From contig CAXYYO010000044.1 in the NCBI GenBank assembly GCA_964293305.1, positions 1-27,244 of the forward strand: DNA of 27,244 bases. Direction: 5' to 3'. Within the stretch, counting starts at the first letter, position 1, and every line of letters starts with the position of its first letter. The notes beneath the pieces were generated by a model. It did not search any database. It saw only the letters and a list, made by a program, of their open reading frames with translations, and had not been told where the DNA came from. This DNA is from CALAGJ01 sp964293305 (lineage in GTDB: Bacteria; Bacteroidota; Bacteroidia; Chitinophagales; Chitinophagaceae). Shown here one piece after another: positions 1 to 8,358 of the stretch. The position numbers were made by a program, and so were the translations under genes.

Positions 1-72
1 TTTTTCAAGCAGCTGACATTCTGGGTCTTTACCTAAATTTCCACTTAGGATTACTCTATTAATGCTGCGCAT
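1..72 (-). CDS. ssb: single-stranded DNA-binding protein, N-terminal fragment
   Basis: Only the first 24 codons lie in the window; the gene runs off the left edge. The minus strand from the ATG at 72 reads MRSINRVILSGNLGKDPE and onward, which is the typical first strand of the SSB OB fold (VILxGNLGKDPE). SSB coats single-stranded DNA during replication, repair and recombination. An in-frame TAA lies two codons upstream of the ATG, which supports this start. The assignment rests on a short but characteristic motif. Whether this is the housekeeping or an accessory copy cannot be told here. Confidence 0.8.
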   Translation of the reverse strand, partial: MRSINRVILSGNLGKDPECQLLEK

Positions 73-500
73 GATTTATGATATTATGTTTTATGTATCA
101 AAGATAAATGCTAAAATTGTCTGAACTATGATTTATGTGATTCGTATGATTTTCATGATTTGAGGTTGATTCGGTATTGAGCAATTATGGACACTGCGCA
201 ATCATTGCCCACAGGGCGAAATGTCTGAACTATATTTTTTTTGATTTAATGATTTGCATGCTTTGAGATTGATTTGTTCTATTCACAATAATAGAGTGTG
301 CATCATCATTGCCCGTAGGGCGAAAATTCTGAACAATTATTTATGGAATAAAATGACTTCCATTATTTGTCCTTGCTTCGTATCACTTGCAATGACGGAG
401 CCTGCATCATCATTACCCGAAGGGGTAAAATAATAATATAGAATTGATCATATCTATGTCAATCCTAAGTAATGAATGTCTTAAATATTTTGGTTAGCCA
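73..500. other. noncoding region with REP-like short hairpin repeats
   Basis: No credible gene is seen between ssb and the GH109 stop codon. The stretch holds imperfect copies of a roughly 100-base unit: GTCTGAACTAT followed by T-rich ATGATTTG words at 119-173 and 223-275. It also holds three short hairpins after CAT(C/T)ATT: GCCC/GGGC at 207-217, GCCC/GGGC at 311-321 and TACCC/GGGTA at 414-427. The third stem differs in sequence but still pairs. Similar CATTTGCC-GAA-GGC hairpins recur at 6903-6917 and 7012-7026, so this is probably a dispersed repeat family of the genome. Confidence 0.55.
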
Positions 501-1877
501 TCAATAAGCATCATTGAATCCAAAGATTGGTTTTCGGGTTTCCCATTTTCCTTTTGTAAAATCTGGTATGTCCATCACCTTACTATCTTTTATAGATATT
601 TCGCTAAGTGGGGTTGTGCTGTACCAAGATGCAAGGTCGTACACATCTAAGGGGAATGGGGCATCTCTTTTAAGACATTCTATAAATGCATGGTCTAAGA
701 AAAAATCCATGCCGCCATGACCTGCACTTTCGGCCTCCTTACTATATTTTTTCCAGATGGGATGATCGTATTCTGTAAGCCATTTTTCGGTATTGTCCCA
801 TACATCACTATGATTCATTTTCTTTTCAAAATATATATGCCCTTGGTTATTATCGCCCCAGCCAAAGTCCTGCCAAAGGCCTTCTGTACCTTGTACCCTA
901 AAACCCAAATTGTATGGTCGTTGTAGGCTGGTATCGTGTGTGAGTAAAATGGTTTCTCCATTGGCACATTGTATTTGCGTGGTTACTACATCGCCCTCTA
1001 TAAAATTTATTTGTGCATTGGGATGATCGGGGCCACCTTGTTTGTGTTCTAAAATATATTTATGTAATCCTCTTGCTTTGCTGGCCATGGATACCAGCTT
1101 TGTCATTCTATTACCTCGGTTAATATTGATCGTCATGGCTGCAGGCCCAAGACCATGTGTGGGATAGAGTTCTCCATTTCTATTTATATAGTGATTGGTT
1201 CTCCATTTTGCTTCGCTAAATCCTTTTTCGCCAAAGTCTATACCGTCTTTAAATGGATGTTTGCCATCATTAAAGAGTACTCCACGTAGGTCGTGCTCAT
1301 AGCCACCTTGCAGGTGAATGATTTCTCCAAACATGCCTAGCCTTACCATGTGTAGTACCGCCATTACATCTCTACGATAGCATACATTTTCTAAACACAT
1401 AACCGGCACATTGTATTTTTCACTGGCTTCTACAATATCCCAACACTCCTGTAAAGACATGCCGCCACAAACTTCCATGCCCACCGGCTTTCCGGCCTTG
1501 ATGGCATCTATACCTTGTGGTATATGCAGCTCCCAAGGTGTGGCTATAAGTACTGCATCTACATCTACTCTGTTTAATAAATCTTTATATGCATTTGGGC
1601 CTTTATCATACACTGCCGGTGCAGGTTGATTGGCCTCTTTAAAAAGTTTTAATGTGCTTTGTACCATAAAGGCATCTGGGTCTGCAATGGCGGTAACAGC
1701 TACATCACTTCGCTTTAGAAATTCTTGGATATGGCTTTGCCCTCTTAGTCCGCTACCAATTACTCCTATACGAATACGCTCTTTGTTTATTTTGTTTGCC
1801 GCTTTTATATATGATGTGCCTAATAATGCGGCTGCCCCTAATGCTGTACTCTGCTGAATAAAATTTCTACGTTGCAT
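501..1877 (-). CDS. GH109 family alpha-N-acetylgalactosaminidase (Gfo/Idh/MocA fold)
   Basis: This is predicted to be an exported NAD-dependent glycosidase removing terminal alpha-N-acetylgalactosamine. The N-terminus (MQRRNFIQQSTALGAAALLG) looks like a Tat-type signal with an RR pair. A Rossmann dinucleotide motif GVIGSGLRG spans residues 38-46. Further on come EVCGG (about 135-139), LENVCYRRDVM (162-172), KWRTNHY (224-230), NGELYPTHG (234-242) and THDTSLQRPYNLGF. I recognise these blocks as the conserved core of Elizabethkingia NagA-like GH109 enzymes; this is recall, not a search. Length of 458 residues is normal for the family. It lies 38 bases after the NahK-like kinase on the same strand, so the pair probably forms a GalNAc-use operon. 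A generic Gfo/Idh oxidoreductase is the fallback call. Confidence 0.88.
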   Translation of the reverse strand: MQRRNFIQQSTALGAAALLGTSYIKAANKINKERIRIGVIGSGLRGQSHIQEFLKRSDVAVTAIADPDAFMVQSTLKLFKEANQPAPAVYDKGPNAYKDLLNRVDVDAVLIATPWELHIPQGIDAIKAGKPVGMEVCGGMSLQECWDIVEASEKYNVPVMCLENVCYRRDVMAVLHMVRLGMFGEIIHLQGGYEHDLRGVLFNDGKHPFKDGIDFGEKGFSEAKWRTNHYINRNGELYPTHGLGPAAMTININRGNRMTKLVSMASKARGLHKYILEHKQGGPDHPNAQINFIEGDVVTTQIQCANGETILLTHDTSLQRPYNLGFRVQGTEGLWQDFGWGDNNQGHIYFEKKMNHSDVWDNTEKWLTEYDHPIWKKYSKEAESAGHGGMDFFLDHAFIECLKRDAPFPLDVYDLASWYSTTPLSEISIKDSKVMDIPDFTKGKWETRKPIFGFNDAY

Positions 1878-1915
1878 CTGATGATTTTTGGTATGAATGT
1901 AGGTGGTGAATGTAT

Positions 1916-2965
1916 TTAAAGCTTTTTTAATAACGCTGAAAACTCGCTTTTATATTGCTGATACGCATCTAATAAAGTGAATTGATTGGTGGCTCTGTCA
2001 AAGTTTTGAGTATCGTATTTTATTTGATAGTATGTATCTCCATTGAGGTAGTCAGTTAAAAATCGAATGGCTTGCATGTATATCATAAATTGACCGCTAT
2101 ACAATATAAATTTTTCTTCTGTATCTGTGAGCATATCACGCACTTCGCTCAGAAATCCTTGAGCTATAGCTTTGAAGAATGTGGGCCTTATTTCTATGGC
2201 ATTAAAATCAGTAGCGTTTTCATCTGTATTGGATAAACAGGATCTAAACAAATCACCAAGATCACTGATGAAATAACCGGGCATTGTGGTATCTAAATCT
2301 ATGACACAAATGCCTTCATCCTTAGCATTAAAAAGCACATTACTGATTTTTGCATCATGATGTACTGCTTGTCTGCGTATGAGTTTTTCGGTTTGTATGC
2401 TCTGATAGGTGCTTGCTATTTTACTATACTCTAGTGCTTTTTTTATGAGTGTATCTGCGTTTTTTTTTCTGGATGTACGGGCAATTTGGATACTTTGCTT
2501 CAGCTCATCAAAACGCTTTGATAAATTGTGAAAATTTGGTATGGTGGCACGGAGTGTATTCGTAGGCATTGATTGCAGGTTTTTGATATAGCGGCCAAAC
2601 TGAATGGCTGCTTCATAGGCCTGGTTTTCATTTTCTACTACGGTTATTGTTTTTGAATCAGGCACAAATTCATAAAGCCTATAGATTTCTTTATCCGCTT
2701 TAAAAAAGATATCTCCACTTAAAGAAGGAATGGGTACAGGGAAAAAATATCCCTGATGTGAAGAGGCGATGTACTGCTGAATGGCAACAATATTGTACTC
2801 AAGATCTTGCGGATATGGAAATACATCTGTGTTGATGGTCTGAAGAATATAGGAGCGATGTCCACTTTCAATTTTCCAGGTATGATTGATGAGTCCGGTT
2901 TCTAATTGCCAATGCTTGATGCCATTTGGCAAAAACCCATATGCTAATAATACTTGCTCATTCAT
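1916..2965 (-). CDS. aminoglycoside-phosphotransferase-fold kinase, N-acetylhexosamine 1-kinase-like
   Basis: This is a soluble small-molecule kinase of the APH/choline-kinase fold. The catalytic Brenner motif is HHDAKISNVLF (residues 202-212, catalytic Asp204). The metal-binding segment is VIDLDTTMPG (221-230, Asp223), followed by SDLGDLFR. The N-terminal LINHTWKI segment fits the ATP-binding strand. In Bacteroidota, proteins of this type next to sugar-processing genes are often annotated as NahK-like anomeric kinases that make GalNAc/GlcNAc-1-phosphate. The GH109 gene 38 bases downstream supports an amino-sugar substrate, but specificity is inferred from context only. Homoserine kinase-like or other APH-fold substrates cannot be excluded. 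Confidence 0.72.
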   Translation of the reverse strand: MNEQVLLAYGFLPNGIKHWQLETGLINHTWKIESGHRSYILQTINTDVFPYPQDLEYNIVAIQQYIASSHQGYFFPVPIPSLSGDIFFKADKEIYRLYEFVPDSKTITVVENENQAYEAAIQFGRYIKNLQSMPTNTLRATIPNFHNLSKRFDELKQSIQIARTSRKKNADTLIKKALEYSKIASTYQSIQTEKLIRRQAVHHDAKISNVLFNAKDEGICVIDLDTTMPGYFISDLGDLFRSCLSNTDENATDFNAIEIRPTFFKAIAQGFLSEVRDMLTDTEEKFILYSGQFMIYMQAIRFLTDYLNGDTYYQIKYDTQNFDRATNQFTLLDAYQQYKSEFSALLKKL

Positions 2966-3110
2966 AAAGTTTTCAAATATCGGGTTTGAAATATTAAAAA
3001 ATGCAGCTTTGAATGAAAGAATTCAAGTCCATTGATAGACTAAAAGAAATATTAACCAGCAAAACAGCTTTTCAAAAAATGGATGTAGTGAAGTAATTTG
3101 AGGGAAAATT

Positions 3111-4262
3111 TTATATCCGCTCCACTGCCCGCATCCATCTTTCCGGTATTTGATTTTTGGTTGCAGTTAAATAATCTAATCGACTACAAGCAAGGGTGTT
3201 GCCATCCGGCAATTGCATCCACCAGCGCTCCGTAAGGCGGCTCTGCCAAAAAATGGTTTCAATATCTGCAAATACCAGTCGGTATTCGCTATACGCCTGT
3301 TCATCTCCCCAAGCAGCTTCCTGTCTTCCCTTATAAATGCCATCCACCAAATACCAAATCATTTGGCTGATTTGCTTGGCAGTAAGTTGATGTACATCTT
3401 TATCTGCCCTATATCCGTAAATACCAATGGCATTTGCTAGATGGCTCATGCCAGTGTAGCGCATCAACTGGCAAGCCTCTTCACCACTAAAACCATTTGG
3501 TGTGGCATGGTTACAAGGTGCATGGCTATTTTGTATGGCACTAATATCAAAGCCAATTAAATTGCTTAATCTGATAACTGGTTCCATTTCATCAATAGAT
3601 TCTTTGACCTTTCCAACTCGGTAGCAATCAAATCTGAGTTTGTCAATTGTTTCTAACATACCCGGATGTACAAAATAACTTTGGAAGCCAATATGATTGT
3701 AGTGTTTTAAAAAGTTTGGTTCATTGGTAAACATATCCAACAGAAACTTTTCTGCTGGTAGCCTACTTTCTTTATCCATATTGATATATGCATCAATATT
3801 TGTGGCTTCTATTATTTTGCTATGAGCTGCATAAGCTTCATACTGAGCCATCATCAAATCATGACCACCACCTAATAAAAGTACTCTTTTGCCGGCAAGA
3901 AGCAATTCGTAAGTGATTGCCTTTATGGCAGCATGTGTATCCTGCAGTGTGGCTCCCTTTTTTACAATTCCTATATCTGCTATAATTAAATCATTATGCC
4001 AATAGTAAAGCTGGTACAATTCCTGTCTTATTTCAAATGCAAAGTCTGATGCAGCTGCATCCGTGTAGGCAATGCCTGCACCCCGATAATCCCCACAACT
4101 CATGATAATTAAATCAGCAGTTGAAATATCTGGAAATGAAAACTCATAAGCTTTGATATATGAACCAAGCTGATGTGGCTGAAATCCTTCATCATTGCTA
4201 ATGGCTGATAAATTGAGTGGGTCTAAAAAATCAATGATTGAATCTATGGATGCACCTGGCAT
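3111..4262 (-). CDS. arginase/formimidoylglutamase-family protein with altered metal site
   Basis: This belongs to the ureohydrolase superfamily and resembles the Bacteroidota 'formimidoylglutamase' group: GGGHDL, then HIGFQSYFV, GFDISAI and NGFSGEEACQL. Numbering from the upstream ATG at 4298, GGGHD is 143-147. The usual DAHxD manganese motif reads DAYIN (169-173) and the usual FDxD motif reads FDIS (250-253). Several canonical ligands are therefore replaced, and hydrolase activity is doubtful. I place the start at ATG 4262 because a good -7 box (TATGTTTG on the minus strand, 4280-4287) lies between it and the upstream ATG at 4298; the longer form would add 12 residues. It is divergent from def. 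Confidence 0.75.
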   Translation of the reverse strand: MPGASIDSIIDFLDPLNLSAISNDEGFQPHQLGSYIKAYEFSFPDISTADLIIMSCGDYRGAGIAYTDAAASDFAFEIRQELYQLYYWHNDLIIADIGIVKKGATLQDTHAAIKAITYELLLAGKRVLLLGGGHDLMMAQYEAYAAHSKIIEATNIDAYINMDKESRLPAEKFLLDMFTNEPNFLKHYNHIGFQSYFVHPGMLETIDKLRFDCYRVGKVKESIDEMEPVIRLSNLIGFDISAIQNSHAPCNHATPNGFSGEEACQLMRYTGMSHLANAIGIYGYRADKDVHQLTAKQISQMIWYLVDGIYKGRQEAAWGDEQAYSEYRLVFADIETIFWQSRLTERWWMQLPDGNTLACSRLDYLTATKNQIPERWMRAVERI

Positions 4263-4279
4263 GATTTGTAATTGTAAAA

Positions 4280-4287
4280 CAAACATA
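4280..4287 (-). promoter_or_regulatory. candidate -7 box upstream of the arginase-family gene
   Basis: The minus strand reads TATGTTTG, an exact match to the Bacteroidota -7 consensus TAnnTTTG, 17 bases before the ATG at 4262. No good TTTG -33 box is seen at the expected distance, so the call is moderate. The site decides the start choice because it lies inside the longer reading of the gene. Confidence 0.4.
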
Positions 4288-4440
4288 AATGAAAACATAA
4301 TGAAGCAGCTTGGCGTGGAAAAATAGGATGGGTTTAAAACTTATTCAGATGGCGGCAGCTAATTGGTAGAATCATTTGTAGTACCAGTATATAGCTTTGC
4401 TATAGTTTGTATTAACAGTATTCCTACACCGCTCATGGCT

Positions 4441-4448
4441 TATCTTTG
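4441..4448 (+). promoter_or_regulatory. candidate -7 box for def
   Basis: TATCTTTG matches TAnnTTTG exactly and ends 17 bases before the def ATG at 4466. The predicted leader would be only about a dozen AT-rich bases without a Shine-Dalgarno sequence, which is normal for Bacteroidota. The -33 position lacks a clear TTTG. Confidence 0.45.
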
Positions 4449-4465
4449 CACCATTATTTTATTAT

Positions 4466-5044
4466 ATGATATATCCGATAGTAGCTTATGGAGCCCAGGT
4501 ACTCAGAAAGAAATCCGCAGCAATAACTGCAGATTATACGGGCTTGACTGAGCTTATAAGCAATATGTGGGAAACCATGTATTACAGTAACGGCGTAGGT
4601 TTGGCAGCGCCTCAAATAAATAAAGATATTCGTTTGTTTATAATAGACAGTGCACAGATATTTGAAAATCAGGAAGAGGAAGATAAAGGAAAATATGAAG
4701 ACGATCCCGGTATGAAACGAGTTTTTATCAATGCCAAAATATTGGAAGAAACAGGAGAAGAATGGCCCTATAATGAAGGATGCTTGAGCATACCCCGCAT
4801 AAGGGAGGATGTATATCGTAAACCAACAATCACCATTGAATACCTAGACGAAAATTTTGATGCTCATACTGATACTTTTACAGGCATTACTGCAAGAATC
4901 ATACAGCATGAATACGATCATATAGAAGGAAAACTTTTTATAGATTATCTGAAACCATTGAAAAAAAAGCTATTGCAGCGCAAGCTATTTGACATTAGTA
5001 AAGGATTGGTAAAAGTGGATTATAAAATGATTTTTATCAAATGA
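4466..5044 (+). CDS. def: peptide deformylase
   Basis: This cytoplasmic metalloenzyme removes the formyl group from the N-terminal methionine of new proteins. All three family motifs are intact: GVGLAAPQ (residues 43-50), EGCLS (104-108, metal ligand Cys106) and HEYDH (148-152, ligands His148 and His152 with catalytic Glu149). The start MIYPIVAYGAQVLRK is the usual Bacteroidota beginning, and 192 residues is normal length. Its stop overlaps the start of the next gene as ATGA at 5041-5044, so the two are translationally coupled. It is presumably the housekeeping copy. Confidence 0.97.
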   Translation: MIYPIVAYGAQVLRKKSAAITADYTGLTELISNMWETMYYSNGVGLAAPQINKDIRLFIIDSAQIFENQEEEDKGKYEDDPGMKRVFINAKILEETGEEWPYNEGCLSIPRIREDVYRKPTITIEYLDENFDAHTDTFTGITARIIQHEYDHIEGKLFIDYLKPLKKKLLQRKLFDISKGLVKVDYKMIFIK

Positions 5045-5982
5045 GAAAAACGCTTGTAGTAGTTTTGGTTGCTTTAATTACCTATACAAATTTATCCGCA
5101 CAAAGCAAGGATACCAGTATTGTAATTGACAACGGGAACCTTACACTGCCAGAAGTAATGGTACGCACTGATGTGGATTATAAAAGTCTGCTGAAGCGCA
5201 TACAAAATGACACTACATTTTATAAAGCATTTAGAAACCTTCACGTTGTGTCATTTACCTCTTACAACAGTGTACGCATGCTCGATAAGAAAGGAAATAC
5301 AAAAGCTACTTGGAAAAGTAAGAGCAGACAAATTAGAGAAAATGGATGCAGACGCACAGAAATATTAGAGCAACAATCTACCGGCAATTATTTTGAGGCA
5401 GATAGCACCCCTCATTACAATACGGGACAAATGTATGCCAGCCTTTTTCTTACAAAAGGAAAAGTATGTGGTGAGAATAATAGTGTAGCAGGAAAGAGTT
5501 TTACCCTGTCGGGGAAAAAAGGAATGGAAAAGCATAAAGAGCAGTTGAAAATGTTGTTTTTTAATCCAGGAAAGAAAGTGCCCGGTATTCCTTTTATTGC
5601 CGACAAATTGGATGTGTATGATGCCAGTGCACAAAAGATTTATAACTATCTATTGGATTATACCACTTATAAAGGAAACAGTGCATACATTTTTACCATA
5701 ACGCCAAAAGAAAACCCAGGCTTTATGCGTAAGGATGATATTGTATTAGACAAAATGGAAACTTGGTTTGATGTGCGCACTATGGAAGTGCTGGCAAGAA
5801 ACTATAGTATGAGCTATAAAACAGGTGTTTATGATTTTGATGTAAGCATGGAAGTTGAATTTACACGTGTGGGCAAGCTACTTGTGCCGCAAACAATGCG
5901 CTACAAAGGAAACTTTAGTGCGCTGGGCAAGAAAAAAGAATATGGCGAATTTACGGCCACCCTTTTTGATTTTAAGCAATGA
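5041..5982 (+). CDS. secreted protein of unknown function coupled to def
   Basis: I do not recognise a named family. The N-terminus has a clear signal peptide (MRKTLVVVLVALITYTNLSAQS). The next segment, LTLPEVMVR, resembles the linker that follows carboxypeptidase-regulatory-like domains in Bacteroidota envelope proteins. The rest is mostly polar with beta-strand character and many aromatic residues (LVPQTMRYKGNFSALGKKKEYGEF near the end), somewhat like lipoprotein-sorting or outer-membrane folds. No lipobox cysteine is seen after the signal peptide. It overlaps the def stop by four bases (ATGA), so it is translated with def, but a functional link is not obvious. It is likely periplasmic or outer-membrane associated. 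Confidence 0.7.
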   Translation: MRKTLVVVLVALITYTNLSAQSKDTSIVIDNGNLTLPEVMVRTDVDYKSLLKRIQNDTTFYKAFRNLHVVSFTSYNSVRMLDKKGNTKATWKSKSRQIRENGCRRTEILEQQSTGNYFEADSTPHYNTGQMYASLFLTKGKVCGENNSVAGKSFTLSGKKGMEKHKEQLKMLFFNPGKKVPGIPFIADKLDVYDASAQKIYNYLLDYTTYKGNSAYIFTITPKENPGFMRKDDIVLDKMETWFDVRTMEVLARNYSMSYKTGVYDFDVSMEVEFTRVGKLLVPQTMRYKGNFSALGKKKEYGEFTATLFDFKQ

Positions 5983-5998
5983 TATGATTTATACCTGC

Positions 5999-6862
5999 TT
6001 ATGGAATGGACTTTATATGAAGCATGCTATCTAAAATAGCTACTTTTTTCTCCAATATTTTTATTCTCTCCTTATCATTCATCAACAAAAGACTCGAAGA
6101 TTTTTCCTCCTCCTGCCATTTCTTTATGGCAATATACGTACCCGGAATAATCATCAAAATAATCAAACAAATCCAAAGCCAATTGGCTGATTTCTGATGC
6201 GATATATCTTTACAGAAATATTGATTAAACCCTGTAAATCTGCTGAGTATAAATGTGGCTAATCCAATAAAAAGACAATTGATTAAATAGAAATATATGC
6301 CACCTGCAAAAATCCCAATATCTGCATGTGCAAGACCAAAGCCAGCAGTACAAAGTGGTGGCATACATGCAGTAGCTACTGCTACACCTGCTATTACTTT
6401 TGTACCTTCTTTTCGCATAATGCCTATGAAACCTGCCAGCCCACCAAAAAATGCAATCATGATATCCAAAATACTTGCTTTGGTAAATGAAAGTAATGCC
6501 ACAGTATCATGATCAAAAGGGCTGATTAAAAAAAATAATACTGAAGCGGAGAGGCTAATAATCGTCATGAGCAGCCAATTATAAATGCCTGTCTTTTTTA
6601 GTACTTTGTCATTGATGGCTATGCCAAATGAAAATCCTACAATGGGGCCCATAAGCGGCGATAATAGCATAGCCCCTATTACTGCACTAGTACTGTCTGC
6701 TATGAGACCAATACATGCTATAATCATTGCAAAAAATAATACCCAAAGATTAAAACCGTTTAGGCGGGCACCATCTGCTATTTCAAGATAAGTGTCTGTT
6801 TCATGCTCTTCTTTGTGCAATGAGAATCGCTTTGCTATGGTTGATAGGAAATTTATTTTCAT
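5999..6862 (-). CDS. DUF389 family integral membrane protein
   Basis: This inner-membrane protein has about six to seven hydrophobic segments. The first helix pair carries the DUF389 signature: LFFAMIIACIGLIADSTSAVIGAMLLSPLMGPIVG, residues about 42-76. The conserved AVATACMPPLCTAGFGLA segment lies near 160-178. The C-terminus has a short coiled-coil-like charged tail (KERIKILEKKVAILDSML). The family's biochemical role is unsettled, so I give none. The gene converges on the def-linked secreted protein with only 16 bases between stops. The N-terminal 25 residues are cytosolic and charged. Confidence 0.85.
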   Translation of the reverse strand: MKINFLSTIAKRFSLHKEEHETDTYLEIADGARLNGFNLWVLFFAMIIACIGLIADSTSAVIGAMLLSPLMGPIVGFSFGIAINDKVLKKTGIYNWLLMTIISLSASVLFFLISPFDHDTVALLSFTKASILDIMIAFFGGLAGFIGIMRKEGTKVIAGVAVATACMPPLCTAGFGLAHADIGIFAGGIYFYLINCLFIGLATFILSRFTGFNQYFCKDISHQKSANWLWICLIILMIIPGTYIAIKKWQEEEKSSSLLLMNDKERIKILEKKVAILDSMLHIKSIP

Positions 6863-7107
6863 ACATAATCGGTTTTTTTTCTAAGAATTTTATACTGCCT
6901 ATTCATTTGCCGAAGGCGCAATAATATTTATATCATGACTAATAAAATGAATCTTCTTATTGCTACATCTAAGTAAAAATTAAGATACGGACTATTATGG
7001 CTACTGCTTATTCATTTGCCGAAGGCATATAAAAGAAAAAAGGATGGTTATAAAAGGGATTTCAAATTTTTATAAACTGCCCATTACATTTGCCAAAAAT
7101 AGAATAG
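6863..7107. repeat. intergenic region with two copies of a CATTTGCCGAAGGC hairpin
   Basis: ATTCATTTGCCGAAGGC occurs at 6901-6917 and again at 7010-7026, 109 bases apart. Each copy contains a GCC-GAA-GGC mini-hairpin. They resemble the hairpins near 207, 311 and 414. The interval also carries the divergent promoters of the DUF389 gene and purM. No small gene was found in it. Confidence 0.5.
7085..7092 (+). promoter_or_regulatory. candidate -7 box for purM
   Basis: TACATTTG matches TAnnTTTG and ends 15 bases before the purM ATG. No clear TTTG -33 element is present at 19-20 bases upstream. The sequence is also part of a degenerate copy of the ATTCATTTGCC repeat, so the repeats may seed promoter-like sequences. 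Confidence 0.35.
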
Positions 7108-8301
7108 ATGTCGCTATACCAACAGCGGGGCGTAAGTGCACAAAAAGAAGAAGTACATGCAGCAATTAGTCATTTAGATATGGGACTATATCCACATGCT
7201 TTTTGTAAAATGTATGCAGATACCATTGGATCTGATAATGATTTTGTAAACATAATGCATGCAGATGGTGCGGGTACCAAGAGCATTTTGGCCTATTTAT
7301 ATTGGAAAGAAACAGGAGATATTAGCGTGTGGCGGGGCATTGCGCAAGATGCCATTGCCATGAATTTAGATGATCTTCTTTGTGTGGGGGTCTATACAAA
7401 TTTATTATTTTCATCTACGATAGATAGGAATAAAAACCGCATACCGGGTGAGGTGCTTAAGGAAGTGATTGAAGGCAGTCGATTGTTTTTTGAATCCTTA
7501 AAAGAATATGGTGTTGATATCTCATTTTTAGGTGGAGAAACTGCAGATGTGGGTGATGTGGTACGCACCATTGCAGTAAATGGTACCATGATGGCAAGAT
7601 GGCCAAAATCAAAAATTATTACCAATGAAAAAATTGATGCTAATCAGGTAATAGTAGGCTTTAGTAGTTTTGGTAAAGCAAATTATGAAACCTCTTATAA
7701 TAGTGGGCTTGGCAGCAATGGACTTACTAGTGCAAGGCATGATGTGTTATCAAAATACTACGCCGAAAAATATCCGGAAACTTACGAAGGTCTGCTGAAT
7801 AATGATGTCATTTATATTGGCGATAAAAAACTGACGGATAGTGTTTTAGTCAATTGGAATCAGTTGCAAAAACAATATAGTGAACAGACAAATATGGGTT
7901 CATTATTACTAAGTGCCACACGTACTTATGCACCATTATTGAAGCAATTATTGATAGAAGAATTTGATCACTTGTATGGCGTCATTCACTGTAGTGGGGG
8001 AGGACAAACAAAATGTATGAAATACATTCCTCGACCTTTAAAAATTGTGAAGAATAATCTTTTTGATACCCCGCTTATTTTTAAAATTATACAGCAGAAC
8101 AGTGGTGCAGATATGAAAGAAATGATGCAAGTATTTAATATGGGGCATCGCCTTGAAATTTTTACCAATGAAGCAGCTGCTGAGAGGTTGATAAACATTG
8201 CAGCGGGATTTGGAATTGATGCAAAAATTATAGGTTATACAGCGTTAGCTACAGAGCAGCATTTGCATATCATACATGAAGGGCAGGAAGTATTTTTTTA
8301 G
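7108..8301 (+). CDS. purM: phosphoribosylformylglycinamidine cyclo-ligase (AIR synthase)
   Basis: PurM catalyses the ATP-dependent ring closure of FGAM to AIR in purine biosynthesis. The N-terminus (RGVSAQKEEVHAAI) and the IMHADGAGTKSILAYLYWKETGDISVW segment (residues 49-75) are typical of the Bacteroidota form. MNLDDLLCVGV follows, then the FLGGETADVGD motif at about 140-150. The C-terminal AIRS domain contains HCSGGGQTKCMKYIP and the MGHRLEIF motif. At 397 residues it is slightly longer than the Escherichia coli enzyme, as usual for this group. It stands alone between a divergent DUF389 gene and a convergent membrane-protein gene. Confidence 0.95.
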   Translation: MSLYQQRGVSAQKEEVHAAISHLDMGLYPHAFCKMYADTIGSDNDFVNIMHADGAGTKSILAYLYWKETGDISVWRGIAQDAIAMNLDDLLCVGVYTNLLFSSTIDRNKNRIPGEVLKEVIEGSRLFFESLKEYGVDISFLGGETADVGDVVRTIAVNGTMMARWPKSKIITNEKIDANQVIVGFSSFGKANYETSYNSGLGSNGLTSARHDVLSKYYAEKYPETYEGLLNNDVIYIGDKKLTDSVLVNWNQLQKQYSEQTNMGSLLLSATRTYAPLLKQLLIEEFDHLYGVIHCSGGGQTKCMKYIPRPLKIVKNNLFDTPLIFKIIQQNSGADMKEMMQVFNMGHRLEIFTNEAAAERLINIAAGFGIDAKIIGYTALATEQHLHIIHEGQEVFF

Positions 8302-8323
8302 TTTGACGGTGCCCCGAATTTTG

Positions 8324-8351
8324 TATAAGTGATATTTTATAAGTGATATTT
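8324..8351. repeat. perfect 14-base tandem duplication
   Basis: TATAAGTGATATTT is present twice without a gap (8324-8337 and 8338-8351) in the short space between the convergent stops of purM and the DUF6498-like gene. No hairpin terminator is visible there. It looks like a recent slippage duplication. Confidence 0.7.
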
Positions 8352-8358
8352 ACAATCA

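Noticed and set aside
3013..3096. 27-codon plus-strand ORF (MKEFKSIDRLKEIL...) between the kinase and arginase-family genes
   Set aside because: It has protein-like composition but is very short, has no recognised family and no clear promoter; it may be a gene remnant.
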